A stretch of DNA of 64,000 bases from Dacryopinax spathularia (GCA_037974965.1 JBBPFI010000007.1:1240001-1304000), one strand, 5' to 3'. Numbered from the stretch's first letter, positions 24,595-35,044 are shown. The notes: generated by a model not told the origin, from the sequence alone. Numbers and translations: made by a program.

Positions 24595-26218
24595 TCAGAA
24601 CTTCAAACTCGCAAAATCGACCGTCCTGCCCTCCTTATGGCTCACTTTCGCAGCCTCGATAATCCTCATCCCCAGCTCCGCATGCTCCGGAGTAACTTCG
24701 AGGAAGCCGGTGCCGTTGATGGCGGAAGCGACGTTCTTGTAGTAGTCGAGGTATGAGCCGGGGAGGGTCTTGATCCTATCACGCATGTGTGAGCACGTGC
24801 CTCCGAAGGGGGCCGTTGAAGGAGAGGGGAGAGAATGGGGGAGGGCAGGGAGACAGGGGTGGATGGAGCGAGGAAGAGAGGGAGAGGGGGAAGGTAGGTA
24901 AAAGGTGGACGGGACGTACTTGATGAACGTATCCTTCCCATCCTCCCCATGGACACCATACTCCCCCCAACTGCTCTCCGGCTCCTCGCCAAACCCAGGG
25001 TCGAGCGGGCCCATACCCTGGAACATGACTTGCGGTTCTGTACCCACACATCAGTTGTGCTCTTCCCAATCCGGTAGAGACCGAGTCGAGAGTAGCAGAG
25101 CGGGAGAAAGGAGGAGTAGCGTACCCTGCGTATCAAGCCCGTATTTCACATAGCTAGCATTCTTGCTCCTCGCGATAAACCGAATCTGGTGCGACGCAAC
25201 AGAATGCAATGCCGAGCGGAGCGTGACGACCACAGGGTTGTTGGCGTATCGGAGGTGGAGTATGAACTGTCGTATTCTGTCAGCCAAGCTTCACCGAAGA
25301 GAAGGGGCGGGACGTACGGAATCGTCCACATCCGGATGACCTTCCCTTCTTCCATTCAGGAGGAGGGCAGTGACGGTCTTCGGCTCGCCGAAGAGGGCTA
25401 CGGCTTGGTCGATAATATGCGATCCCCTGCAAAACGCGATCGATGAGCTGAGTTGCACTTGTCCGGCCCGAGGTGGAGAAAGGTGGCTCACAAGCCATAG
25501 AGGATCCCGGCACTCCCTCCCGGCGGGCCCATAGGCCAGTCCGCGCGCGTGTCATACCGACTTTCCAAGTCAACCAGATCCGGCAGCTACACCAAAATCA
25601 GCACCTCCATCTGATATGAGAGAGGAAGGAAGGAGAGGAAACGGGGCGCACCTTGCCCTGATCGAACAAGCTCCTCAACGTCCGGAAATCCCCATCAAAC
25701 CTCCTATTGTGATACGGCGCAAACACGACTCCCTTCTCCTTCGCAATAGCGATCAGCTCCCTGACCTCAGCCGACGTAGCAGTGACCGGTTTCTCCAGTA
25801 CGACATGCTTCCCCGCGCTCAGTGCCGCCTAGACACAACCATCAGTCCGTACTCTTGCGGAGGGGGGGAGGAGGAAGAGGACGAACCTTGGAGTAGGGGA
25901 AATGGGCAGGGTCTTTGACTGTTACGACTACTAGGTCGACCTCGGGATCCTGAATAACCTCTTCGAGGGTAGTGACGACTTTTACGCCTAAGTGGCCGTA
26001 TTTGTCCTTTGCTTTGCTGGACGTAGCGGTGGCGGAGCGCTCCATTATGCTGTGGAGTTTGTACGTGTCTGGCAGAGCGAGCTATATGCATAGGTGAGCG
26101 GGATTGCGTGTGGGGTGGGAGGAGGAGAGGGAAAGGAAGAGGGACGTACGATGAATGGGATATGGAATACGTTGGCTGAGAAGCCTACGCCCAGGACTGC
26201 ACATCGGATTGGGGCCAT
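24595..26218 (-). CDS. Gfo/Idh/MocA family NAD(P)-dependent oxidoreductase
   Basis: The start MAPIRCAVLGVGFSANVFHIPF contains the Rossmann nucleotide-binding motif. Later exons give LPDTYKLHSIMERSATATS, VDLVVVTVKDPAHF, then AALSAGKHVVLEKPVT with the family EKP signature. AYHN-type and GSHIIDQAVALFGEP segments of the C-terminal domain follow (GGSAGILYG, FILHLRYANNPVVVTLRS). The last exon ends TPEHAELGMRIIEAAKVS, typical of the family. About eight exons, roughly 370 aa. These enzymes oxidise or reduce sugars, inositols or related polyols in the cytosol; the specific substrate cannot be named from sequence. It is transcribed away from ERG28, with which it shares a 490-bp divergent promoter. Confidence 0.85.
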
Positions 26219-26575
26219 CGTTGCTGTTGCTCAAGAATGTTTGAAGGTCACGTCGAAAAGTAGCAGGGGATCGATAGAGACAGTCGCGATCACGCCCTTG
26301 AAAGTCCATCGCCCGCGAGGTATATATAGCTGAGACTGGTGCTGGCAATCATATGCTCCTTGGGCAGGCACGGAGGATGCGCCTAGTTAGGAAGGCGCCC
26401 GGCCTCGGACTGAATTGGGATGTTGAACAGAGCGGTCCGTCTTATGTCCGGCAACATCGCGCTCATGCCGCTTCATCTCAGCATGCCGTTCCAACCATTC
26501 CGAAGCGGTTCGAGACGGCCGGGAGGAGGGAGAACCAGAGCTGTAGGAGGTGAAGACGGTGAGATGGGAGAGCGT

Positions 26576-26597
26576 CGATCACCATCATTGGTGATCG
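26576..26597. promoter_or_regulatory. Perfect palindrome CGATCACCA-tcat-TGGTGATCG
   Basis: Nine-base arms with a four-base spacer, centred about 123 bases upstream of the ERG28 start codon in the divergent promoter. The two half-sites ATCACCA resemble the first part of sterol regulatory elements (ATCACNCCAC-type). A second smaller inverted repeat (GTGGTC-CCT-GACCAC) follows at 26612-26626. A role as a binding site for a dimeric regulator is an inference. Confidence 0.5.
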
Positions 26598-26611
26598 GGG
26601 AAGAACCGATC

Positions 26612-26626
26612 AGTGGTCCCTGACCA
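26612..26626. repeat. Short inverted repeat GTGGTC-cct-GACCAC
   Basis: Six-base perfect arms around a three-base spacer, 14 bases downstream of the larger palindrome and about 84 bases before the ERG28 ATG. It may be part of the same regulatory block. Confidence 0.5.
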
Positions 26627-26709
26627 CGTCAACGACGCGGGGGTGTTGACCGCAGCCCAACAGCTTCTCAGCTTCGTTCCATTCCTCAACTCAAGACCCA
26701 GCAGCCGAA

Positions 26710-27368
26710 ATGGACCAAATCCAAGACCTCATCACCAAATGTGCGTCTATCTAAATGCTTGCGAGACGCGCTACGAAGTGGAACTGACCGCGACGCGCCC
26801 TCCCAGATCTGCCCGGCCCCGGCCTCCTCCCCGCCTGGCAGCTCCTCGTAGCAACAACCGCGATCCTCAATGCCCTCCAGTCCCTCTCCTCCGACTCGGG
26901 GTCAAAGCTCGTCTATGCCAACGCGGCCAAGCGGGGCTTGGTGAACCCGCTCCAGGCGAGGAACTTTGCCCTGTGGACTCTGACGAGTGGGGTTGTGAGG
27001 GCGTATGCGGCGACGAAGATCACTGATCCTACGTGCGTCTTTCTTTTCCTTTTCCCTTTTCCTGCCTTATCTTCTTGCTCCCTTGCTGGTGGCGAGGAAG
27101 GGAGCGAGTTGGACGACGAGCGGCCGCTGACGCGTGGATAGGGTGTATGATATGGCTCTGGCGACATATATAATCGCAGCCGGCCATTTCTTTTCCGAGC
27201 TCGTGGTCTTCCGGACATGTGGCCTGACACCCGGTGCGATCAGTCCGATTATCGTTGCGTGTAAGTCCCCTCTCATGCTCGGATTGTTGGCGCTGGGGCT
27301 GATGATTGGCGGTAGCGACTTCAATCTTCTGGATGGTCACCCAGCGCGCTTTCTACCTGGGCGCATGA
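26710..27368 (+). CDS. ERG28: Ergosterol biosynthesis scaffold protein ERG28
   Basis: Four exons (26710-26740, 26807-27032, 27142-27260, 27316-27368) join in frame to 142 aa. The sequence contains the Erg28 core: LLPAWQLLVATTAILNALQS, ARNFALWTLTSGVVRAYAA, VYDMALATYIIAAGHFFSELVVF. It has four likely membrane segments. Erg28 is an ER membrane protein that holds the C-4 demethylation enzymes (Erg25, Erg26, Erg27) and Erg6 together in ergosterol synthesis. Length and membrane layout are those of the family. The first exon is only 31 nt. Confidence 0.92.
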
Positions 27369-27712
27369 GCAGCCGACGCGTTGCCCAAAAGTCCGGCTTT
27401 GCACCACCTTTCGTCTCAGGTCGCAAGTCATTCCCTCCTTTACTCCCTAGCTATGGTATCAGATCTGGATAATGCATTCCCCCCAAAACCTTCGTTAAGA
27501 GGACATACAGAGCAGTCTACAAACTGAGATCCCATCACCCGTCAAATATCGTCGACAAATACCAGAAAAAGTGTGTGTGTGCAATAAGAATACAAGTCGT
27601 GAGAATCTGGTGTCCCCTCGTGCCACCATCTGAGCATAAAGATACTTGCGCGCCCCAAGGAGGGGCAACGTGAGGGTAATGGGTGAGCGAATGCAGTAAG
27701 TAGACCGGAAGG
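27369..27712. other. Convergent intergenic region
   Basis: 344 bases between the stop codons of ERG28 (plus) and the MED19-like gene (minus). This should contain both 3' UTRs. I see no further gene in it. Confidence 0.5.
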
Positions 27713-29396
27713 TCAAGCAGTAGCTCCGTTGACCTTGCGCTTCTTCATCCCCGGTCCTGGTCCTCCCGCCCCTGCCGGAGGAGGAACAGGCACAGGAACA
27801 CTCTTCTTAGCTCTCTGTCTCTCCCTCTCCTGATCCACATCCCTATCCGGAGGCTCCTTCCTCTTCTCGCCCGCGTTTACTCCTCCCGGTCGGACGGCCG
27901 GTTTGGGCGTAAGGTTACTGTTGTTTGGATTTGCCGATCGGGGCTGAGCGTTCGGTGCCAGCCCGCCGGGTCGGTTGCTCGCCCCCGGGGTGGCGGCTGC
28001 GTTCCGGAGCGGGCTGGAAACTTGCGGTGCGGGGGAAGCGACCTTTTTCGGGAATGGGAGTCTTGGTGATCCGGACCCGGAACTGGAGCCGGTTGGGGCG
28101 AGATGGGTGTTCTTGAGGTTGCTGCTGCCCACTGGGGGTTTCCGGTTCACCGCTGCTGAGCCTGACGAGCCTGGTAGTGGTGAGCCGGGTGTGGCCGGTG
28201 GTGTAGATGCGTTTGTCGTTGCGGGTGTTGAGATCCCTCCCGCAGGAGCGTGGACGTTGTTGATTGCGGGATGAGGTGCAGCAGATGGTGTAGGTGCGGA
28301 AGGTGCTCCGGTGTTGGCGGCCGGAGTTGGAGGTGCGCCGCCAGCGCGAGCCTGTTTCGCGCGTTCTCGAGCTGCGGCTCGGGCGGCTTTCTCTGCTAGC
28401 TTTCGCTGTGTCATGTGTTAGATCACAATACCTCCTTATGACAGAGGACAGCGACCAACCTTCTTCTTCTCGCTTATCAGTGGCGAGTCCGTGTATCTCT
28501 GTGGATCGTACTATATCCACCGACTTCAACGTCTGCACATGACATGGGCCTGTGCTGTAACTCACGTCTGGTAATACACCCTCTTGCAGCTTGAACGCTT
28601 CCCTTATGACCTTCGGCTCGAAGTGCTTGATAGTAAGGTGCTGTTTTGGTGGTTGCTGGATGAGGTTCAGGAGGAACCGATCCTTCTTCGTGTTCACTCG
28701 TCCTATATCGCCACACAGTCAGCACAAGCTGCATATATGCAGTAACGGCCAGACGCACCCTTCAACCCCCACAGATAATGCCGATATCCGTGCTTGACCT
28801 TCGGCACACTCTTGTCGCGTTTCAACTTCGGTCTCTTCCCGCCTGAAGGACTGATAGCCGTGGTTGCCGCAGCCCCAGGAACCTTCTCCTTCCCCTTCCC
28901 CTTATCCTTCACGCGTTCCTCCTTCCCCTTGCCCGTAGCAGCCTCAGGCTCCTCAATCTTCACAACCGTCTCCCTCTCCCTCTCTTTACCCTTCCCGTCC
29001 GACTCTTCAACCTCCATCCGCCCCAACCCGACTGGCGTGCCGCCTCGTGGAGTCCCATCTGGCGGCACAGGATCAACAATCCCAACAAACTTGACTTCCT
29101 TCCCTGCATCTCGCTTCCGTTTCCGATCGCCGGAGACCGGTACGACGGGAGTGAGGTAAGGTCGTGCATAGTGCGCGTAGTACGGTAGGAGATGGTATCG
29201 TGTTAGCAAGTCCTGGGTGCCAGATATAGGTGTGGGCGGTGGTGGCGCTACAGTATACCCGCGTTAGCATACACGTACGTTGAAAGACCAAGGAAGACGT
29301 ACGGAAAGGAGGGAAGTATATTGGTGGTGGCGGCGGTGTGGGCAGACGCGATGGACCTGCTTCGGGCTGCTGGGGTGGTGCTTGGTCGACATCCAT
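27713..29396 (-). CDS. Mediator subunit 19-like protein
   Basis: The first ATG in the frame is at 29396 (MDVDQAPPQQPEAGPS). A Pro-rich N-terminus leads to DLLTRYHLLPYYAHYARPYL, the conserved opening of fungal MED19/Rox3 domains. HGYRHYLWGLKG, then LLNLIQQPPKQHLTIKHFEP and VIREAFKLQEGVLPDVS, complete the domain across introns. The second half is a long basic Ala/Pro/Ser-rich tail ending in a nuclear localisation-like KKRKV. MED19 belongs to the Mediator head/middle junction and links regulators to RNA polymerase II. The assignment rests on these short motifs and their order, so I hold it less firmly than the other housekeeping genes. The gene has about four exons. Confidence 0.62.
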
Positions 29397-30116
29397 GGCA
29401 GCCGGGTGAGCAGCGGCAGACAAAGCCGTGCGGGTATAGACAATAATGTAAGTTTGCGCGGTGCGCGCTGTGATGGCGGCTGGCGGTGATAGAGGCTCGT
29501 TAAGGTCTCAGATCCCAGTCAAAGTCAAGCAGCAGCATGCAGTCCCTAGTCGTTGTCTTCCGTAGATAAGGGCGCGTATATGCCGTCGTCGTCGTTGAGG
29601 ACGATGAGGAGGAGGGAAGAGGTGGTGGTGGCCGCACGCTCCGGCACAAGATGTGTGTGCGTATGTACGGGTGCGGCGGATGGCGGGGGACACAAGGGAG
29701 CGGCAGGGCCACTGCTCCGTCACGCCCCTTATTGCCTCCGCTTACCCATCAAACAAATGGTTCCGTCGGCTTCCCCGCCCGCAAAATACGCGCTTTATGA
29801 CCGATCAAACAAACTTAACTTCGGGGCCCGATCACTTATTGTCCCCTACCTGCTCAACTGGACCAATACTCTGGACTATACTTCTGATCTTACAACCCGA
29901 AATATTGTTGGTCTGTTTCGACAAGACAACGACTAGAGGAAATCTTCAAGAACTCTTGCGCTGTATTCTCGGACCGACGGGGCCAAGATCCATTATCCGA
30001 GCCAACACCGGCTCATCTCAGGGCCTCTCTTCCCCTACTTTGGTCAGCGAAGAGCCAAGGAAGAATTGTTAACCACCGACCAAACCTTCGCACTCAGTAT
30101 CCACTAAACAACAATA
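29397..30116. other. Divergent intergenic region
   Basis: 720 bases between the MED19-like gene and NCS2. No recognisable gene. Open frames across 29500-29940 lack domains and overlap on both strands. It should contain both promoters. Confidence 0.45.
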
Positions 30117-31598
30117 ATGTCGTGCGATGCGCCGCCCTCTGTGGAGGACCTGATGCCTCGTATGCACTTATTCTAATTTCGGTTGTGAACCAAGGCTAAC
30201 GGAGTCACAGGCAAGGCACGGTACGACCGCACCCAAACATGCATCAAATGCAAGACCCAGCGAGGAAACCTCATAATCAAGCATGCAGTCTACTGCTCCT
30301 CCTGTCTACCCCCAATGCTAATCCGCAAATTCCGCCGTGCACTTTCAGCCTCTCTAGACCCAGCAGCCCCACCGCGAGGAGTACCGGCTCGCACACCAGC
30401 GCCTGATGTCGTGCTGGGCTTGTCGGGAGGACCGAGCTCGACTGTCTTGCTGGATTTGGTTTGGAAATGTTTTTCAGCGGAGGGGTCGGGCAGGAAGGAT
30501 GGGAGGGGACAGGTGGGGAAGGTGAGGGCAGTGCATGTGGATTGGAGCTGTTTCGGTGGGCAGAGTGTCGTCGAGCCGCTGAGGGAGATGTGCCAGCGAT
30601 ACGGGGTGGAGTTGACGGTGGTCAAGGGTGAAGAAGCCTTCGCAGTTGCACCAGGGGATGATGACACGAACACTCGGACGGCCGTCGACCCATCTTCTTC
30701 CCGATTACCATTCACCTCCTCCCCTGCGGGACCGAGCGACCCCGTTGCATCACTCGGAGCGCACCTCGCCAGCCTCCCAAATCCCACCTCAATCCCAGCA
30801 ACCCTCCACACCCTCACGCGTCTTCTCCTCCTCCGCACCGCCGAGTCCCTCAACTCCCCTATCATCCTACTCGGCACAACCCTCCCCCGTCTCTCCGTCG
30901 ACCTGCTCGAGAACGTCGCCTACGGCGGCGGCTTCTCACTCGGCTCCGAGCGGGAAGAGCTCGTCCGCCTGCCCAGTTCTCCGAAAGCAATCAAGATCGT
31001 CCGCCCTCTCCGGGACTGGAGCCTCAAGGAGCTCGGATGGTGGCTCCACTCCCGTCAACTCTCCGTCCCACGTCCAATTTTCGGGAAGCCCGAGCGTCAG
31101 CTCGCCCCAGTGGGGGGGAAGACGATCGCCAAGTTGACAGAGGACTTCGTTTTGGGCTTGGAGAGGGATTATCCGAGCACAGTCTCTACGATATCGAAGA
31201 CGGCGGGGAAGGTCGTACCGGCTGAGGAGGCCGCGTATACGTGTGTCTATTGTTTGAGGCCGGCGCAGAGAGGGGCGACGGGGTGGAAGGCGGGGACTGC
31301 GATTCTCTCCCTTCCTCTGCCTCTCAATCCCTCTCCTCCCGCAGATCCACTCACGCCGCCGAAGACGCCACCCCTGCCAGACAGGGAAGTGTTAGGGGAT
31401 AGACTGTGTTATTCCTGCTATACGCACTTCACTTCCCGAGGTGGTACAGGCGCAGGGAAGGTACTTGCCCTTACTCAGGATCGGGTTGCGGGTCTGGAAG
31501 GTGAAGGAGGAATGCCGATGCCTGTTTGGGTACAACGGAAGATGGGAGAGGGAGAGATGAAGGAGAGTATCGGGGAGTTTCTGCTGGAGGAGGAGTAG
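30117..31598 (+). CDS. NCS2: Cytoplasmic tRNA 2-thiolation protein 2
   Basis: Two exons. The first encodes MSCDAPPSVEDLMP and joins across a short intron to KARYDRTQTCIKCKTQRGNL. The CxxC pair (CIKCK and YCSSCL) and the modified PP-loop VLGLSGGPSSTVLLDL are diagnostic of CTU2/Ncs2. C-terminal zinc motifs CVYCLRP and LCYSCY match the family. Ncs2 and Ncs6 form the complex that takes sulfur from Urm1 to thiolate U34 of tRNA-Lys, -Gln and -Glu in the cytosol. Length (about 485 aa) is normal. The stop is at 31596-31598. Confidence 0.92.
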
Positions 31599-32215
31599 TG
31601 CGTCTTCCTTGCGCCATCATTGTACACTATGCGCGATTTCCGACATTCAAGCATCCATTGGAGTTTGTGTTCGAACCTACCGGCGTTCCGGGCAGGGCGG
31701 ACGCGTTCATCACTGTCACCTGGAGTGTGATCCTGACCATGGAATGAGCAAGACGTGGATGACTTGCCAGACAAGGCATTCCGCGCCTTAATCGACACCT
31801 ACGCAATTCTCGAGTCTGTCTAGCAGGGAAGGTGACTTGGATTGTTAAGCGACACATGTCGAGCAACATCTGGAACAAGATCCAGATCCGTAATGAAATG
31901 AAGCGGGGGAAAATGAAAGAAGATCACGTGATCCACCTCCTCAAAGAAAGCCGATTGGCCAGCCTACAATTCTCGAACTCCGAAGCGCATTCCAGTCCCT
32001 TAACCGCCCTAGCGATGCCGCCAAACAAGACTGAGTGCACATGCCGAGCATCGGGGAGCAGAGCGGCGAGGCAGAGGCATACGGCTAAGGAACGGCAAAG
32101 CGCCGATTCTAGAACATTGAAGAAATCACGTGCCCCTCCTCGGTGTGTTCCGCCTGCCTCTTTCGGCCACCTCCTGCACTCGCTTGCTTTTCCGCTCACA
32201 AGGCTCATGACCGTT

Positions 32216-32223
32216 TGACGTCA
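32216..32223. promoter_or_regulatory. CRE/ATF-type palindrome TGACGTCA
   Basis: A perfect TGACGTCA lies 215 bases upstream of the HSP20 start codon and 68 bases before its TATA box. In fungi this octamer is bound by ATF/CREB bZIP proteins of the stress MAP-kinase pathway. Function here is inferred from position. Confidence 0.5.
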
Positions 32224-32290
32224 AGTTGAATGAATATGAAGTTCATTTTCTAGATATTTCGTTTCGTCCCTTTCTGCCCCGAGCGGGGGG

Positions 32291-32297
32291 TATATAA
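32291..32297 (+). promoter_or_regulatory. TATA box of the HSP20 gene
   Basis: TATATAA, preceded by a GC-rich tract, lies 134 bases upstream of the ATG, consistent with a start site near 32320. TATA boxes are typical of strongly inducible stress genes. Confidence 0.65.
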
Positions 32298-32430
32298 GTG
32301 GCTGTCTTAGCGCGTTGAGGTTCTTCAGCAGACACACAAGACACTCGCAACACACACACGACACTCAACAAGCTCTCAAGCTCACACTCGCGTATACCCA
32401 ACAAGCGCCAACAGCAACATCAAAGACACG

Positions 32431-33087
32431 ATGTCACTCATCCGCTCGCTGTTCAACGACCCATTCTTCGACGACCCTTTCTTCGGCGGTAGCAGCCGAC
32501 GACGGGGACAAGACCCGTTCGAGCAGCTCTGGCGTCAGCAGCAACAGCTGTTCCAGGCTGTTGACCAGGCTTTCCAGCAGTCCCAGGCCGCTGCTTCTGG
32601 GGGACAGGGCGGGTTCCCGGTGCTGAGGACTCCGCCGACACATGTGACGGAGGAGAATGGACAGTATGTCGTTGAGGCTGAGCTGCCTGGGGTGAGGAAG
32701 GAAGACCTGGACGTGAGGGTTTCGGAGGGAGGGAGGACGCTCACTATTGAGGGTCATACTTTCCGCCGATCGCCTATTGCGCCTAGGCCGCAGGGCACGA
32801 TCGAGGAGCACAAGGAGGATGGCCAGACTTCGGGCAACAACAACAAGGCGAACGAGGGCACCGTAGCCACTACTGGAGGGAAGGAGAACAAGCAGGTCGC
32901 ACAGAGGAACGAGAATGGCGCGGTGGTCCAGGGCGAGCAGACGTACCAGTCCACATTCAGCCGCTCGTTCACCTTCCCTAAGCCCGTCGACGGGAGCAAG
33001 ATCCAGGCGGCGTTCAAGGATGGCCTGCTGACGCTCCGCCTGCCGGTGCAGGAGAGCGCAAGGGACGTCAAGGTCCAGATCAACTGA
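32431..33087 (+). CDS. Small heat-shock protein, HSP20 family
   Basis: Single exon, 218 aa. The N-terminus (MSLIRSLFNDPFFDDPFF) is aromatic-rich as in fungal sHSPs. The alpha-crystallin domain begins at VLRTPPTHVTEENGQYVVEAELPG (about residue 70), continues LTIEGHTFRR, and ends SFTFPKPVDGSKIQ then FKDGLLTLRLPV. About 55 hydrophilic residues rich in Asn, Glu and Gly interrupt the domain between residues 115 and 170, as seen in Hsp26/Hsp30-type fungal proteins. These ATP-independent chaperones hold unfolding proteins in the cytosol. TATA and CRE-like elements upstream suggest stress induction. The CACTA element inserted 196 bases past its stop codon. Confidence 0.92.
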   Translation: MSLIRSLFNDPFFDDPFFGGSSRRRGQDPFEQLWRQQQQLFQAVDQAFQQSQAAASGGQGGFPVLRTPPTHVTEENGQYVVEAELPGVRKEDLDVRVSEGGRTLTIEGHTFRRSPIAPRPQGTIEEHKEDGQTSGNNNKANEGTVATTGGKENKQVAQRNENGAVVQGEQTYQSTFSRSFTFPKPVDGSKIQAAFKDGLLTLRLPVQESARDVKVQIN

Positions 33088-33280
33088 AGGAGGTGGACGT
33101 GACGAGTTTGGTTTTTGGCTCTTTTGATTTGGGTTCGTGAAGTCGAAAGCATTCCCTTTCCTCATCATCCATTGTCCTTTGCAAGCATTCATGTACATCA
33201 GTCATCCAAATGTCGTAGGATAGGGAAATCAAAGTGCAGTCGTGCTTTAAATTTGGTTCTTTTGAAGTGGAGCCAGCGAA

Positions 33281-33283
33281 GGT
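33281..33283. repeat. Target site duplication GGT, left copy
   Basis: GGT directly precedes the left terminal inverted repeat; the matching copy is at 43753-43755. Three-base duplications are standard for CACTA/EnSpm elements. Confidence 0.8.
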
Positions 33284-33297
33284 CACTAGACGCGCGC
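33284..33297. repeat. Left terminal inverted repeat of CACTA element
   Basis: CACTAGA followed by CGCGC. It pairs with the right terminus at 43739-43752 except for a GA insertion there. It is directly followed by the hairpin series at 33298-33381. Confidence 0.85.
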
Positions 33298-33381
33298 GTC
33301 GGAGTGAGAATCACTCCGACATCAGTAGTTAGAACTACTGTATTAGGGTCCTCCGGGGTAGCTAGTTCTACTAGCTACCCC
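33298..33381. repeat. Three consecutive perfect hairpins at the left terminus
   Basis: Hairpin 1 has ten-base arms GTCGGAGTGA/TCACTCCGAC (33298-33320). Hairpin 2 has eight-base arms CAGTAGTT/AACTACTG (33323-33340). Hairpin 3 has eleven-base arms GGGGTAGCTAG/CTAGCTACCCC (33355-33381). All arms are perfect and loops are 2-5 bases. Subterminal repeats in CACTA elements serve as transposase binding sites; hairpins of this kind may do the same. Confidence 0.85.
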
Positions 33382-33546
33382 AGTAGTAGAATTCATTTAT
33401 ATTACATGTAATGTGGGTTAAATCATTGGGTACCTCTCACAGGGGACAGAGCAATAGTTTTAATGTGGAACAGACATAGCATTACTGTAGAAACGACGTG
33501 ATAATACATGTTTTTTTTTATTGCGAAACAGTGCGGAAAGCGGCGT

Positions 33547-34709
33547 TTACTCGTTGTTCTCCTCCTCCTCCTCCTCCTCCTCCTCCTCCTCCTCCTCGTC
33601 CAGCTCGATCTCGTGCTCGTGCAGCTTCGCCAGCACACGCTTCAGCAGCTTCTCCAGCTTCTCCACCTTCTCCTTCTCCTTCTGCAGCGACGACTTCGGC
33701 TTCGCCTTTTCGCCGTTGGCGATCTTGATCTTGTTCTTCCGCGCGTTACGAAGGTTGGACAGGCGTTGCTTCAGAATCGCTTTCGTCGCCCAGTCGCGCT
33801 CGCAGAGCGCCAAGTGAGGCTCCTTCGCACTAGCCTATGACAATGGTAAGTATTCCTGTCCAAGTGGCCAGTCCGTACTTACCAGAACGCAGACTTCGAG
33901 GATCTTCGCAGTAGGCTGGTCTCTGTATAGTGTCTCAACGTTCATGTGCGCGCCATTGATGGCCTCATGGACGGCTCGCTGTGTAAAAGTTAGTTAAGAA
34001 GGTTGTAGTTAGTATCAACGGACTTACAATGGCATTAAGATAGGTCACCCTGTTGTTGGTAAGCTTCATCTCCTCCTGCAGACGATACCCATGTTCAATG
34101 ACAGTGACACCGTCGTCCTTGAAAGTTGTCGCACGGCCGGCCGTGCCCGTGGGCTTCTTGATGGTCTCCGGCTTGGCCTGTTCCTTGTTCGACGCCTGAG
34201 CAGACTCAGCGGCACGTGTGGCTGCTTCCAACTGCGCTTGGAGGGCAGCAATGAGGGCTGAGACAAGTATCAGTAAGTATATGCGCATCGAAAATGAACA
34301 TACCCTGCTGAGTATCCGCCTGCTTCTCCATATCGCTCATCTGCCCGCGGATCTGCTCCAGCTGATCCTTGTGCGTCGCCTTCTTCTTCTTCGCCCCTTC
34401 GACGTCAGCAGCGTTCATCGCCTGCTTCTGTGCATCAGCGTCCTTGCGAGCCCGCTTCGCAGGCGGTTGGCCGATCTCGTCCCCAGCATCGGTATCCGAC
34501 TCGTGGCTGGTCACCGGGGTCGGGGGAAGGGGAGGGAGGGGGGCAGGCTCACGTTGCGCCTGAGGTTCGGTCGCCTGCTGGGGGGGAAGGGGACGCGGGC
34601 AAGGACGCTTGGCTCCAGCGGTCTGCTGCCCAGTGACCTCCGGAGGGAGGTCGGCGGGCGTCTTGGCAGACGTCTTCTTAGTGTTCTTCTTGGGTTTGTT
34701 GGCGCCCAT
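33547..34709 (-). CDS. Transposon-carried nuclear/coiled-coil protein, function unknown
   Basis: Four exons join in frame from MGANKPKKNTKK (ATG at 34709; an upstream in-frame ATG near 34832 is also possible) to a C-terminus of about 14 consecutive Glu residues and NNE. The N-terminus is Lys/Pro-rich with PPAKRARKDADA, resembling a nuclear localisation signal. Then come helical segments KDQLEQIRGQMSDMEKQ and LIAALQAQLEAATRAAE, and a C-terminal coiled coil (LQKEKEKVEKLEKLLKRVL). About 330 aa. No known domain was recognised. CACTA elements of plants encode a second DNA-binding protein besides the transposase; this could be an analogue, but that is speculation. Confidence 0.6.
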
Positions 34710-35044
34710 AGCGGAGGAGCGAGCAGTCGACCGGGGGGAAGGGGTTGCTGAGATGTGGGAAGGCTCAGAGGAGGGGAGGGGGGGATCGCTGTTCGGGACG
34801 AGGAGGTAAGGACGCACAGAGCGCATACACAATGGTTCGGGGGAGAGAAGGGGAGAAGGGGGAGAGGGAAGAGACGCGCCTATATATGCTGGAGGTGAGG
34901 TTAGTACGCGTAGACGTCACAAGGTAGAATAAGTTCCGCACCGAAATGATCGCCCAAGAATATTACCTGATTTGGATACCTATATTGACAAGTCGCGTTA
35001 GTGCATATATCCACGTCTATTGCTCCTGCACTTACCTTGAAACG
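34710..35044. other. Divergent spacer inside the transposon
   Basis: 335 bases between the coiled-coil gene (minus) and the transposase (plus). It presumably holds both promoters. Open frames across it are extensions of the neighbouring genes. No separate feature was seen. Confidence 0.45.

Larger units (their letters stand above)
31599..32430. other. NCS2-HSP20 intergenic region
   Basis: About 830 bases holding the 3' UTR of NCS2 and the promoter of the HSP20 gene. Near its end lie a CRE-like palindrome and a strong TATA box, listed separately. Reiterated TTC and GAA triplets occur between 32225 and 32275, but the spacing does not give a clean nGAAnnTTCnnGAAn heat-shock element. No other gene was recognised. 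Confidence 0.5.

Noticed and set aside
32225-32275. Possible heat-shock element (GAA/TTC triplets)
   Set aside because: The spacing does not form nGAAnnTTCnnGAAn; units are direct repeats or off by one base.
32434-33198. 254-aa minus-strand frame opposite HSP20
   Set aside because: Shadow of the HSP20 coding sequence, which has the recognisable domain.
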